64,000 nt of DNA from Mesorhizobium sp. M2A.F.Ca.ET.046.03.2.1. Its GTDB lineage: Bacteria; Pseudomonadota; Alphaproteobacteria; Rhizobiales; Rhizobiaceae. The DNA is taken from NCBI RefSeq assembly GCF_003952425.1, contig NZ_CP034449.1, positions 5,506,001 through 5,570,000 on the forward strand, given 5' to 3'. Below, piece after piece: positions 18,547 to 27,741 of the stretch. The stretch's first letter is position 1, and each line of letters begins with the position of its first letter. Below the pieces are notes generated by a model. The model had not been told where the DNA came from. It saw only the letters and a list, made by a program, of their open reading frames with translations, and did no database searches. A program made the position numbers and the translations under genes.

Positions 18547-19506
18547 TCAGGGATAACGCACCGCACTTGACCAGGCGGGATCCTCATGCCTTTTCCAGTA
18601 GAGCGCCATCAACCGCTCGGTGATCGGACCGACCTTGCCGCCGGCGACCGGCGCGCCGTCGATCGTGGTGACCGGCATGATGCCGCCGGCGGTCGAGGTG
18701 ATGAAGACCTCGTCGGCGCCTTTGAGAGCGGCGACGCTGACCGCTTCGGCTGTGACGGCGAGACCGATTTCAGCGCACAGGTCAAACACGGTGCGGCGCG
18801 TGATGCCGGGCAACACGCCGACGGCCGGCGTCGTGAGCCTGCCGTCCGTGACGCAAAAGACGTTGAAGCCTGGGCCTTCGGCGACATTGCCGTTGAAGTC
18901 GAGGATCAGCGCGGTGTCGGCGCCACGGTCATAGGCATCGTAAAGGCCACGAACCAGATCGAGCCAATGGTAGTTCTTGATCGAGGGGTCGATCGAGGCC
19001 GGCGGAATGCGCACCTTGTCGCTGATCGCGACATGAAGGCCGCTCCGCAACTGCTCGGCATTGGCGACCGAGCCGAAGGGGACGGCGAAGGCCATGAACC
19101 GGTTGATCGCCTGGCGCGGGTCGCGGCTGAAGGTCGGCGAGGCGCCGCGCGTGCACAGCATCTCGACATAAGCCGCGCGATGGCCCGACAGCGCGACGCA
19201 ATTGTGCAGGATCTCCGCAACGCCGTCGCGATCGAACGGGATCGTCATGCGCAGCTTCTCCAGCCCGCCGAAGAATCGGTCGAGATGCAGGTCGAGGCGG
19301 AAGAAGCGGCCGTCCCAGACATGGACCGTGTCGTAGGTGGCGTCGGAATGCAGAAATCCCCAGTCCAGCACCGAGATTTTGGCCTGGGACATCGGCAGAT
19401 ATTGCCCGTCGAGGAAGGCGACGCCGTCGGGATAGGCATGCGGGTCGATGTGGCGTGGGGAGAGAAAGGGTAACCGGTTGGCTGGCGTGGCGGCTGCCTG
19501 GCTCAT
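18547..19506 (-). CDS. Class IV aminotransferase, D-amino-acid/branched-chain type
   Basis: A 319-residue PLP enzyme of fold type IV. The N-terminal block FLDGQYLPMSQAKISVLDWGF is typical; the PLP-binding Lys lies in PSIKNYHWLDLVRG, and the Glu that contacts the PLP ring in VAEGPGFNVF. FITSTAGGIMPV is the conserved C-terminal loop. Family members include D-alanine aminotransferase, BCAT and aminodeoxychorismate lyase; the motif set fits the D-amino-acid/BCAT-like rhizobial branch, but the amino acid used cannot be stated. It is monocistronic. Confidence 0.87.
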   Translation of the reverse strand: MSQAAATPANRLPFLSPRHIDPHAYPDGVAFLDGQYLPMSQAKISVLDWGFLHSDATYDTVHVWDGRFFRLDLHLDRFFGGLEKLRMTIPFDRDGVAEILHNCVALSGHRAAYVEMLCTRGASPTFSRDPRQAINRFMAFAVPFGSVANAEQLRSGLHVAISDKVRIPPASIDPSIKNYHWLDLVRGLYDAYDRGADTALILDFNGNVAEGPGFNVFCVTDGRLTTPAVGVLPGITRRTVFDLCAEIGLAVTAEAVSVAALKGADEVFITSTAGGIMPVTTIDGAPVAGGKVGPITERLMALYWKRHEDPAWSSAVRYP

Positions 19507-19590
19507 TTCATTCCTCCCTCGATCGTCGGCAAGGCAGACTAGCGTCCGGTTGCGGATGAAGTAGAGCCAGGCAGAAGGCGCCGCTTGGCC

Positions 19591-19905
19591 TCACTCATCC
19601 TCGTCGTCTTCCTCGAGCAGCCTTGTCGCGCGCCAGCGGGTGAGCACCGCATTGGTCTCATCGATAACGAAGAAACGCGCCGAATCCCGGTCATAGCCTT
19701 CGGCGAGCAGCTTCTCGTAATCGGTGTGGGCATGGCGGACATGGGCGATGGTGGCCAGCCACACCGCGATCGTTGGCGGCAAGGTCTTCATGTGCACCGA
19801 ACCGGCATCGACGCGGATCTTTTCCATGTCGGCATAAGGCGCGAGCGGAAGAAGCGCTGTCAGCGCCTTGGCGATGGCGCGGCGGCGGCCGGTGGGGGCG
19901 CTCAT
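19591..19905 (-). CDS. DUF2293 domain protein
   Basis: A 104-residue soluble protein. It matches the DUF2293 pattern: a basic start, then about 60 residues with MKTLPPTIAVWLATIAHVRHAHTDYEKLL and YDRDSARFFV, and an acidic tail (LLEEDDEDE). The function of this family is unknown. Its ATG overlaps the stop codon of trmO by 4 bases (ATGA at 19902-19905), so both are made from one mRNA. The basic N terminus and link to a tRNA-modifying enzyme are compatible with RNA binding, which is only a guess. Confidence 0.85.
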   Translation of the reverse strand: MSAPTGRRRAIAKALTALLPLAPYADMEKIRVDAGSVHMKTLPPTIAVWLATIAHVRHAHTDYEKLLAEGYDRDSARFFVIDETNAVLTRWRATRLLEEDDEDE

Positions 19906-20408
19906 TTGTCGTTGCGTCCGGCGATGGTCGCTTCGGGAAAGGCATCGGTTGAAGCGTAATAGGGCTTGATGTCGATGACCGGCGTGCCGTCGAGCACGTC
20001 GATGGCGTCGATCCCGATCCGTCCGCCCTCGATGTCGAGCGTGACGAGCTTCGCCACATGCAGGCCGAGAGGATTCGGCCGGGCAGGGGAGCGCAGCGAG
20101 AAAACGCCTTTCGATTCAGCCGCATGGCGCGGTTTCTGCACGATCAGATTTCGCGGCGCGTGATGGAGCCAGGACAGGATGACCATGTGGCTGGCGCGTT
20201 CCAGGTTTCGCAGCCCCGGGCGATAGGGCTCGTCGATCAGGACTGTCGCGGCCCGCCCGGATTCGCGGGCGGCGCGCATGTTCTTGGGGCAATCCTCGCG
20301 CCTCGTCCAGGGCGAGACGATGCGTCCGATAAAGACGACATGGCCGTCCGGCCGCAACTCCGCCGGATCGGCCGCAAGAAGCGTTTCACCTTCACGCGTC
20401 TCGAACAT
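19902..20408 (-). CDS. trmO: tRNA (N6-threonylcarbamoyladenosine-37-N6)-methyltransferase, TrmO family
   Basis: A 168-residue protein of the UPF0066/TsaA family; in E. coli TrmO methylates t6A37 of tRNA-Thr with SAM. The family hallmark RPNPLGLHV is present at about residues 115-123, preceded by the SLRS block, and HVVFIGRIVSPW is the usual start of the beta-barrel. The start at ATG 20408 has GGAG eight bases upstream; a TTG six codons earlier is less likely. It is divergent from the ArsR-methyltransferase gene and translationally coupled to DUF2293. Confidence 0.9.
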   Translation of the reverse strand: MFETREGETLLAADPAELRPDGHVVFIGRIVSPWTRREDCPKNMRAARESGRAATVLIDEPYRPGLRNLERASHMVILSWLHHAPRNLIVQKPRHAAESKGVFSLRSPARPNPLGLHVAKLVTLDIEGGRIGIDAIDVLDGTPVIDIKPYYASTDAFPEATIAGRNDK

Positions 20409-20516
20409 GCTCTTCACTCCGCGCAAGAACCGTCTGCCAGGCGCGGATCACGGCTGCGCCATTTTCTTGTCCGGAAGCGACATAGCGCTTGCCAAGGTTT
20501 CGAAATCGACATAAAC

Positions 20517-20532
20517 ATATCTTTATATCTTT
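20517..20532. promoter_or_regulatory. Tandem ATATCTTT half sites, candidate operator for the ArsR-type regulator
   Basis: Two perfect copies of ATATCTTT lie head to tail at 20517-20524 and 20525-20532, just 16 bases before the ATG of the ArsR-methyltransferase gene and in the divergent region shared with trmO. This A/T-rich block stands out from its GC-rich surroundings. ArsR-type regulators of methionine genes usually bind such sites in their own promoter; that this one does is an inference. Confidence 0.55.
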
Positions 20533-20548
20533 CAACGAGAGCCCGCTC

Positions 20549-21556
20549 ATGCATGTCTCGCTCGACACAATGGTAGATACATTGAAGGCGGCGGCCGAAT
20601 CCAGCCGGCTGCGCATCCTGGTGCTGCTTTCGCGCGGCGATCTCACCGTCTCCGACCTCACCGAGATACTCGGACAGTCGCAGCCCCGCGTCTCGCGCCA
20701 TCTGAAGCTGCTGCTCGATGCCGGGCTGATCGGCCGCTACCAGGAAGGGTCCTGGGCCTTCTTCCGGCTGACCGATACGGATAATTCGCGCGATTTCGTG
20801 CAGCGTCTGGTCTCCGGCATCAGCGAGGCCGATCCGCAGGTGGTGCGCGATCTGGAGCGGCTGGCGGCGGTGAAGCGCAAGCGGCAGGACCGGGCCGCCG
20901 AGTATTTCTCCGAGAACGCCGCGAGCTGGGATCATATCCGCTCGCTGCATGTGCCGGACCGCGCGGTCGAAGCGGCGCTCATCAAGCTTGTCGGCAAGCG
21001 GCCGTTCCAGTCGATGCTCGACCTCGGCACCGGCACGGGCCGGCTGCTCGAAATCTTCGCGCCGCTCTATCGGCGCGGTGTCGGCATCGACATGTCGCGC
21101 GAGATGCTGACGGTCGCGCGCGCCAATCTCGACAAGGCCGGCATTGCCAATGCGCAGGTGCGTCAGGGCGATATCTTCTCGCCGCCGGTCGAGCGCAACG
21201 CCTTCGATCTCGTCACCATCCACCAGGTGCTGCATTATCTCGACGATCCCGCCCGCGCCATCGCCGAAGCGGCGCGGCTGCTCAGGCCATCGGGCCGGCT
21301 GATCGTCGTCGACTTCGCGCCGCATAATCTCGAATTCCTGCGCGACCAGCATGCGCATATGCGGCTGGGCTTCTCCGACCGGCAGATGTCCGATTGGTTC
21401 GCGGAGGCCGGCCTCGACCTCGAGGACAGCCAGGAATTCGAGCCGCGCGGCGGCAACGAGGCAAGGCTCACCGTCAAGCTCTGGCTCGGCCGCGACCGCC
21501 GCCTGCAGATCGCAGACCCGTCCAACGATTCCTTGCCAGTGAGGGAAACAGCCTGA
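20549..21556 (+). CDS. ArsR-family regulator fused to a SAM-dependent methyltransferase domain (SahR-like)
   Basis: A 335-residue protein with two domains. Residues ~8-85 are an ArsR winged helix (LRILVLLSRGDLTVSDLTEIL then QPRVSRHLKLLLDAGLI). No Cys-rich metal site is seen, so metal sensing is unlikely. From about residue 120 follows a methyltransferase fold with motif I MLDLGTGTGRLLE and GIDMSREML. The stop overlaps the metF start (TGATG), so it is coupled to methionine synthesis. ArsR proteins of the SahR type, which sense S-adenosylhomocysteine and control the methionine cycle, are known in Proteobacteria; the fused domain may be the SAM/SAH sensor. I start at ATG 20549; the ATG at 20570 is an alternative. 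Confidence 0.88.
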   Translation: MHVSLDTMVDTLKAAAESSRLRILVLLSRGDLTVSDLTEILGQSQPRVSRHLKLLLDAGLIGRYQEGSWAFFRLTDTDNSRDFVQRLVSGISEADPQVVRDLERLAAVKRKRQDRAAEYFSENAASWDHIRSLHVPDRAVEAALIKLVGKRPFQSMLDLGTGTGRLLEIFAPLYRRGVGIDMSREMLTVARANLDKAGIANAQVRQGDIFSPPVERNAFDLVTIHQVLHYLDDPARAIAEAARLLRPSGRLIVVDFAPHNLEFLRDQHAHMRLGFSDRQMSDWFAEAGLDLEDSQEFEPRGGNEARLTVKLWLGRDRRLQIADPSNDSLPVRETA

Positions 21557-22473
21557 TGAACCAGTTCCGCTTTTCCCGTCGCCCCGACATAGGCGAGAAG
21601 GTCAGCGTCTCGTTCGAGTTCTTTCCACCGAAGACCGACGAGATGGAAGCAAGGTTGTGGGATACGGTCACAAGGCTGGAGCCGCTCAAGCCGGAATTCG
21701 TCTCGGTGACCTACGGCGCGGGCGGCTCGACCCGCGAGCGCACGGCGCGCACGGTCAAGCGCATCCTCAACGAGACGACGCTGACGCCGGCGGCGCATAT
21801 GACCTGCGTCGACGCCGCGCGCGATCAGGTCGACACGGTCATCCGCGAGTTCGTCGACTTCGGCGTCACCCGTTTCGTTGCGCTGCGCGGCGATCCGGCC
21901 GCAGGCGTCGGAACCTCTTATCGCCCGCATCCGGACGGCTACGCCAATGGCGCCGAACTGGTAGGGGCGCTGAAGAGCGTCGGCGATTTCGACATCTCGG
22001 TCTCGGCCTATCCGGAAAAGCATCCGGAGAGCCCGGATTTCGCCACCGACATCGACATGCTGAAGCGCAAGGTCGACAATGGCGCGACGCGGGCGATCAC
22101 CCAGTTCTTCTTCGACAACGATCTTTACGAGCGCTATGTCGAGCGGGCGCGCCGCGCCGGCATCTATATCCCGATCGTGCCGGGCATCCTGCCGGTGCAT
22201 AATTTCACCCAGGTCGCCAATTTCTCCTCGCGCTGCGGCGCGCTGGTGCCGGCATGGCTCGCCGAGCGCTTCGAAGGGCTGGAGAACGACCCGCAGACGC
22301 ATGCGCTGGTGGCCTCGGCCGTGGCGGCCGAGCAGGTGCTCGACCTCGTCGAGCGCGGCGTCGGCGATTTCCATTTCTACACGATGAACCGTGCCGACCT
22401 CGTCTTTGCCGTCTGCCACATGATCGGCATCCGCTCGCATGAGGCGGAGGCGACCGGGTCGGCCGCGGCCTGA
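21556..22473 (+). CDS. metF: 5,10-methylenetetrahydrofolate reductase
   Basis: A 305-residue FAD enzyme that reduces 5,10-methylene-THF to 5-methyl-THF for methionine synthesis. The N-terminal SFEFFPPKT carries the conserved Glu; VTYGAGGSTR, FVALRGDP and TQFFFD are the folate/FAD-binding blocks, and VPGILPV is also conserved. The ATG shares its A with the TGA of the upstream regulator gene. An intrinsic terminator follows 16 bases after the stop. The open frame extends upstream through the regulator gene, but the TGATG junction and the family N terminus fix the start. Confidence 0.95.
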   Translation: MNQFRFSRRPDIGEKVSVSFEFFPPKTDEMEARLWDTVTRLEPLKPEFVSVTYGAGGSTRERTARTVKRILNETTLTPAAHMTCVDAARDQVDTVIREFVDFGVTRFVALRGDPAAGVGTSYRPHPDGYANGAELVGALKSVGDFDISVSAYPEKHPESPDFATDIDMLKRKVDNGATRAITQFFFDNDLYERYVERARRAGIYIPIVPGILPVHNFTQVANFSSRCGALVPAWLAERFEGLENDPQTHALVASAVAAEQVLDLVERGVGDFHFYTMNRADLVFAVCHMIGIRSHEAEATGSAAA

Positions 22474-22488
22474 GGTCGGCGGAAATGG

Positions 22489-22516
22489 AAAAGGCCGGGT
22501 GGAAACCCGGCCTTTT
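22489..22516. terminator. Bidirectional intrinsic terminator between metF and the 28-residue peptide gene
   Basis: A perfect 12-bp stem AAAAGGCCGGGT / ACCCGGCCTTTT with a GGAA loop. The A run on one side and the T run on the other let it work for metF (plus) and for the convergent small gene (minus). Confidence 0.9.
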
Positions 22517-22563
22517 CGAACTGTTGGACTATTCTCGGTGCTTGGTCTTCCCTCTTTGGCGGG

Positions 22564-22650
22564 TCAGGGAAGAACACCTATGATCAGGGCACCGATGAAT
22601 GCGAATGCGGCACAAATCATCAAAGCGTTGATCGGCCTCGTCAGTCCCAT
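22564..22650 (-). CDS. 28-residue single-span membrane peptide
   Basis: A short open frame of 28 codons plus TGA. The peptide begins MGLTRPINALM, has one positively charged residue near the N terminus, then a continuous hydrophobic segment of about 20 residues, and ends GVLP: the layout of a small inner-membrane protein. AGGAGG lies 7 bases upstream of the ATG, and TTGCCT / TAGACT with a 16-base gap lie 32-59 bases upstream, so both translation and transcription signals are present. It ends facing metF and shares its terminator. I do not recognise the family. Confidence 0.6.
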   Translation of the reverse strand: MGLTRPINALMICAAFAFIGALIIGVLP

Positions 22651-22681
22651 GCCATAGCCTCCTCTTCAGAGCTATGGCAGG

Positions 22682-22709
22682 AGTCTAGGGGCATTTGGGC
22701 CACAGGCAA
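22682..22709 (-). promoter_or_regulatory. Candidate sigma-70 promoter of the 28-residue peptide gene
   Basis: On the minus strand TTGCCT (-35, 22709-22704) and TAGACT (-10, 22687-22682) are separated by 16 bases. The predicted leader is about 25 bases and includes AGGAGG. Confidence 0.5.
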
Positions 22710-22843
22710 GCGGAAAACGTGCTGCAATGCGACATGATTGTGGAATTTGCGACCCGGGATTTGCCGTTAGCCGTTGAAACTCTTCGGCAAAAGCCGGCTT
22801 CGCCGTTGTGAATAAATTGTGGCGGCGGTGTGGCATGACAGCG

Positions 22844-23764
22844 CTACCATTTGCCGAACAGCCGTCCGTCGATGGTGATGAGGCCCAATCCGATCAGCGT
22901 CATGCCGCCGATCTCGAACAGCGCCAGCCGCTCGCCGAGGAAGAGGAAACCGAGCAACACCGCGCTGGCCGGGACGATCAAGGTGACCAGCGAGGCATTG
23001 GTGGCGCCGGCCGAGGCGACGAGGTTGAAATAGAGGATATAGGCGAAGGCGGTAGACAAAAGCGCCAGGCCCAGCACCGCGGCCCAGACCGGCTGCGAGG
23101 CCGACAACGAGCCCGTCGGCCCATAGGCAATGAGCACGATGGGGATCATGATGATGGTCGAGGCGGTCAGCTGCCCGGTGGCGATGACTGGCGATGGCAC
23201 GCCCTTGAAGCGGCGCGCGATCATCAAGGCGATCGCATAGGATACCGAAGCGCCGATCAGCGCGAATTTGGCCCAGACCGGCCCGCCGAGTCCGGCAACA
23301 AGGCCCGGACCGATCATCACCGCGGTGCCGGCGACACCGAGCGCGATGCCGGCCAGCTTGTTCCAGGACAGTTTCTCATCGGTGGTGAGCGCATTGGCCA
23401 GGATCAGCGTCCAGAACGGCGTGGTGGCGTTGAGCACCGAGGCGACGCCGGCGCCGAGCTTAGTCTGGCCGGCGAAGATCAGCGAGAAGGGCACGACATT
23501 GTTGGTGAGCGCCAGCAGGAAGAACAGGCCGGCATGCGGGAAGGCGAGCCGGAACGAGGGGCCGCGGACCGCCAGATAGAGCTGAAGTGCGATGGCGGCG
23601 ATGGCGACGCGGAACAGCACCAGCGCAAGCGGGTGGATCTCGGACACTGCAATGCGGGCAAAGAAGAACGAGCCGCCCCAGATTGCGCCGAGCAGAAGAA
23701 GCTGCCCCCAATCCTTGAGTGTCATCGGTCCGCGCGTCGGCGCGGCGGCGGCCGTAATCGACAT
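22844..23764 (-). CDS. EamA/DMT-superfamily permease
   Basis: A 306-residue inner-membrane protein with ten hydrophobic segments arranged as two EamA repeats (first ~residues 15-140, second ~155-290). LGAIWGGSFFFARIAVSEIHPLALVLFR is the classic first-repeat start, and ALLSTAFAYILYFNLVASAGATNASLVTL the conserved second-repeat end. Members export amino acids or other metabolites; the substrate cannot be read. It is single, with 211 bases to the divergent decarboxylase gene, where no regulatory RNA is evident. Confidence 0.9.
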   Translation of the reverse strand: MSITAAAAPTRGPMTLKDWGQLLLLGAIWGGSFFFARIAVSEIHPLALVLFRVAIAAIALQLYLAVRGPSFRLAFPHAGLFFLLALTNNVVPFSLIFAGQTKLGAGVASVLNATTPFWTLILANALTTDEKLSWNKLAGIALGVAGTAVMIGPGLVAGLGGPVWAKFALIGASVSYAIALMIARRFKGVPSPVIATGQLTASTIIMIPIVLIAYGPTGSLSASQPVWAAVLGLALLSTAFAYILYFNLVASAGATNASLVTLIVPASAVLLGFLFLGERLALFEIGGMTLIGLGLITIDGRLFGKW

Positions 23765-23975
23765 GTCCTGTTCCTCCCCAGGCCGATCGCAATCTCGGCT
23801 TCACACCTCACCAACCGATAAATGCGCTCGCCGGCAAGGGCCACCCGAAACCTGACTGGTGGTTTAGCTTTGGCAAAATGTGCAACCGGCCGCGTCGGGT
23901 CGCCAGACACAGAACTGTTTTCTTTGGCGGCTAGCTAGGATTAATTGTGCGCGCTCCAGCCCCGAGGATTCGTCC

Positions 23976-25196
23976 ATGCAGCGATTCGAAAATGCCCGCG
24001 ATGCGGCACTGGCGCTTCGTCCCGACGATCCGGTCTACTGTTTCCGCCCGCAGGTGCTGAAGGCGGATGCCCTGCAGTTCATGGGCATGTTTCCCGGCAA
24101 GACCGCCTATGCGGTGAAGACCAATGGTGAGCAGATCGTGCTGAAGACATTGGTGGAATCCGGCGTCAGCACCTTCGACGTCGCTTCGCCGGGAGAATTC
24201 GCGGCCGTGCGCGCCGTCTCGGCGGATGCCGAGATGCTCTACATGCACCCGGTCAAGGCGCAGTCGGATATCAAGCTGGCGCTGGAGAAATACGGCATCC
24301 GGGTGATCTCGCTCGACCATGAGGACGAGATCACCAAGCTGACGCGCGTCGTGCGGGCGCTCGATATCGACCCGGGCGCCATCACCGTCTTCGTGCGCAT
24401 CCAGACCAAGGGCCATGCGGCTTACGAATTGTCGAAGAAATTCGGCGCCGGGCCGGCCAATGCGGTCGAGCTTGCCGAGCGGCTGAACCGGACCGGCTAC
24501 AAGGTTGGCCTCTGCTTCCATGTCGGCAGCCAGATCGAGGATCCCGACACCTATGAGCGGGCGCTGGCCTCGGCCGACTGGGTGCGCAATCGCCTGACCT
24601 TCGACATTGCCGGGCTCGATGTCGGCGGCGGTTTCCCCGCCGAATACGGCCACGATCCAAACCGCAAGCAGGTCGAGATGCCTTCGCTCGGCCAGCTGAT
24701 GTCGCGGCTTGCCGGCGACCTGACGGAGTATCAGTTCGACCAGATGCCGCTGGTGGCCGAGCCCGGACGCGTGATCGTGGCGCGCTGCCTGTCCCTGATC
24801 GTGCGGGTGCTGCTGCGCAAGGGCAAGCGGCTCTACATCAATGACGGCATCTGGGCGTCGCTGTCGGATTCATGGACCGGCAAGATCACCCTGCCGGCCC
24901 GCTTCATCCCCGATCCGGCGATCCGCACGCGTAATGGCGACGAGAAAAACATCGTGCCGTTCAAGGTCTGCGGCGCGACCTGCGATTCCGTCGACATCCT
25001 GTCCAGGCCGTTCTGGCTGCCGGAAACGGTCGACACCGGCGACTGGATCGAGATCGGCCATATCGGCGCCTACTCGCTGTCGCTGAGGACCCGCTTCAAC
25101 GGCTTTTACCCCGACACATTCGTGGAGGTGACGACGCCGTTCGACGAAGGCGACGCGCCGCAGGGGTTCGCGAGCCTGGAGACGATGGCGGATTAG
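23976..25196 (+). CDS. Type III PLP-dependent decarboxylase (ornithine/lysine decarboxylase-like)
   Basis: A 406-residue enzyme of the alanine-racemase fold that would decarboxylate ornithine, lysine or a related basic amino acid to a polyamine. The PLP Lys is in YAVKTN at about residue 46; HVGSQ, the phosphate-binding GGGFP and EPGR, and the C-terminal CDSVD with the active-site Cys of the partner subunit are all present. It is longer than the ~377-residue rhizobial ornithine/lysine decarboxylases. I start at ATG 23976, with GAGG about ten bases upstream. Its stop codon abuts the inverted copy of a heptamer repeat. Confidence 0.9.
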   Translation: MQRFENARDAALALRPDDPVYCFRPQVLKADALQFMGMFPGKTAYAVKTNGEQIVLKTLVESGVSTFDVASPGEFAAVRAVSADAEMLYMHPVKAQSDIKLALEKYGIRVISLDHEDEITKLTRVVRALDIDPGAITVFVRIQTKGHAAYELSKKFGAGPANAVELAERLNRTGYKVGLCFHVGSQIEDPDTYERALASADWVRNRLTFDIAGLDVGGGFPAEYGHDPNRKQVEMPSLGQLMSRLAGDLTEYQFDQMPLVAEPGRVIVARCLSLIVRVLLRKGKRLYINDGIWASLSDSWTGKITLPARFIPDPAIRTRNGDEKNIVPFKVCGATCDSVDILSRPFWLPETVDTGDWIEIGHIGAYSLSLRTRFNGFYPDTFVEVTTPFDEGDAPQGFASLETMAD

Positions 25197-25249
25197 GCAG
25201 TAGGCAGTAGTGAATAGGACTTTACAGCCTGTGGTCCCAAATGGATTTT

Positions 25250-26473
<1,224 letters not shown>

Positions 26474-26657
26474 CGCTTTCCTTTCGAGACCGGCGCATGA
26501 CCTGATCGTGATCCCGGGTCGGGACCGCACAGGCGCATGCGAGGATTTCAAAGCCCAGGAGCCGCGCCATGCACTCGCGCGAGTGCGCCGCTCCGGATTA
26601 CCAGCGGTTGCATGTTTCGCCGCCCGCCGTGTCGAAAAGCAGGCGGGAGGGCCGATG

Positions 26658-27449
26658 TCAACGGGTGTTCTGCCGCAGCCACTTCTTCCAGGCGGCTTCC
26701 GAGCCGTTGAAGACGTTGATGTCGGACTTGCCGGTCATGCCGGGCACGATGCCGGTGCCGGTGTACTGCCAGAAGGTGAAGGGATGGCTGCCGTATTTCT
26801 CACGCGGGTGCCCTGCGACCGAGCGCAGCCAGTAGGGGTAGCCGCGGAACGTCGCCAATTGGTTGTCGTCGAAGAAGTCGACCGAGGTGTAGATGATCGG
26901 CTTCTTGCCGTAGTGACGCTCGACCATCTGTAGAAAGACGGTCATCTCACTGCGGACGGTGGCCGCATCGGGGCGCAGCCTGCAGGTCGGCGATTTCGGG
27001 TTCCATTCCATGTCGAGCACCGGCGGCATGGCTGACGGGTCATTTGGGACATTGGCGATGAACCAGCGCGCCTGGGCTTCCGCCGGCGTGCAGAAATAGA
27101 AGAAATGATAGGCCGCGCGCGGGATTCCGGCTGCCCTGGTGCGTGCCCAGTGCTCGTTGAAATTCTCGTCGAAGCGGTCGCCGCCTTCGGTCGCCTTGAT
27201 GAAGGCGAAGGAGATGCCGCTGGCCCTGGCGGTGGGCCAGTCGACCGAGGTCTGGTATTTGGAGACATCGGTGCCGTGGATGGCGTAGGTCCATGGCGCG
27301 CCGCTGTCCCACTCATGCGGCTTGGAATCCTCGAATTTGGGCGCGCGCACGGTGACCGTCTGCAAGGATGGCGACAACGGCGAAAGGTCGTCGACGGTTG
27401 AGCAGGCGCAGAGCAGCGTCAGCATCAGGATGGCCGCGAGACGGCGCAT
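26658..27449 (-). CDS. Glycoside hydrolase family 25 (lysozyme) lipoprotein
   Basis: A 263-residue protein that would hydrolyse the beta-1,4 bond of peptidoglycan. The N terminus MRRLAAILMLTLLCACS is a lipoprotein signal with the lipid-accepting Cys at 16. GH25 landmarks are present: GTDVSKYQ (first active-site Asp), FIKATEGGD, and DMEWN with the catalytic Asp and Glu; FWQYTGTG is the C-terminal block. It lies 185 bases upstream of the MltB-type gene on the same strand, and both act on cell wall glycan. Confidence 0.92.
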   Translation of the reverse strand: MRRLAAILMLTLLCACSTVDDLSPLSPSLQTVTVRAPKFEDSKPHEWDSGAPWTYAIHGTDVSKYQTSVDWPTARASGISFAFIKATEGGDRFDENFNEHWARTRAAGIPRAAYHFFYFCTPAEAQARWFIANVPNDPSAMPPVLDMEWNPKSPTCRLRPDAATVRSEMTVFLQMVERHYGKKPIIYTSVDFFDDNQLATFRGYPYWLRSVAGHPREKYGSHPFTFWQYTGTGIVPGMTGKSDINVFNGSEAAWKKWLRQNTR

Positions 27450-27566
27450 GATATTCCCCGAGCCGGGTTCAGCCGGCCGCTGATGGGTCCTTTACTGATG
27501 GTGGTCGCTAACCTCGCGTCCCCCTGCCGGACGATCGCCCCACGAGATCGTCCGCCTTATTTGTCC

Positions 27567-27615
27567 GTCCATGTCGTTGTCCCAAAACCGCTGTGCAATT
27601 TTGGGCGACATGGAC
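27567..27615. repeat. Hairpin repeat family H, copy 1
   Basis: GTCCATGTCG then TTGT then CCCAAAA pair with TTTTGGG and CGACATGGAC across CCGCTGTGCAA: a perfect long hairpin. A related copy is at 37799-37845. It lies in the 292-base divergent space between the GH25 and serine hydrolase genes, which holds no other recognisable element. Confidence 0.85.
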
Positions 27616-27741
27616 AAGTTGATCGCCGAACATGGTTGATAATCCATTGACGGCGCTCGACTACGCCGGTGATTTTGCGGAAGCAATGGCGGCAAATCGA
27701 TGACATAAATCGTGCCGGCGAATCCAAAGAGGCGGGGAAAG

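Noticed and set aside
23765..23975. A speF-type ornithine leader RNA before the decarboxylase
   Set aside because: Some alphaproteobacterial decarboxylase genes carry one, but I could not see its conserved stems, and the divergent space is only 211 bases. A covariance-model search would decide.
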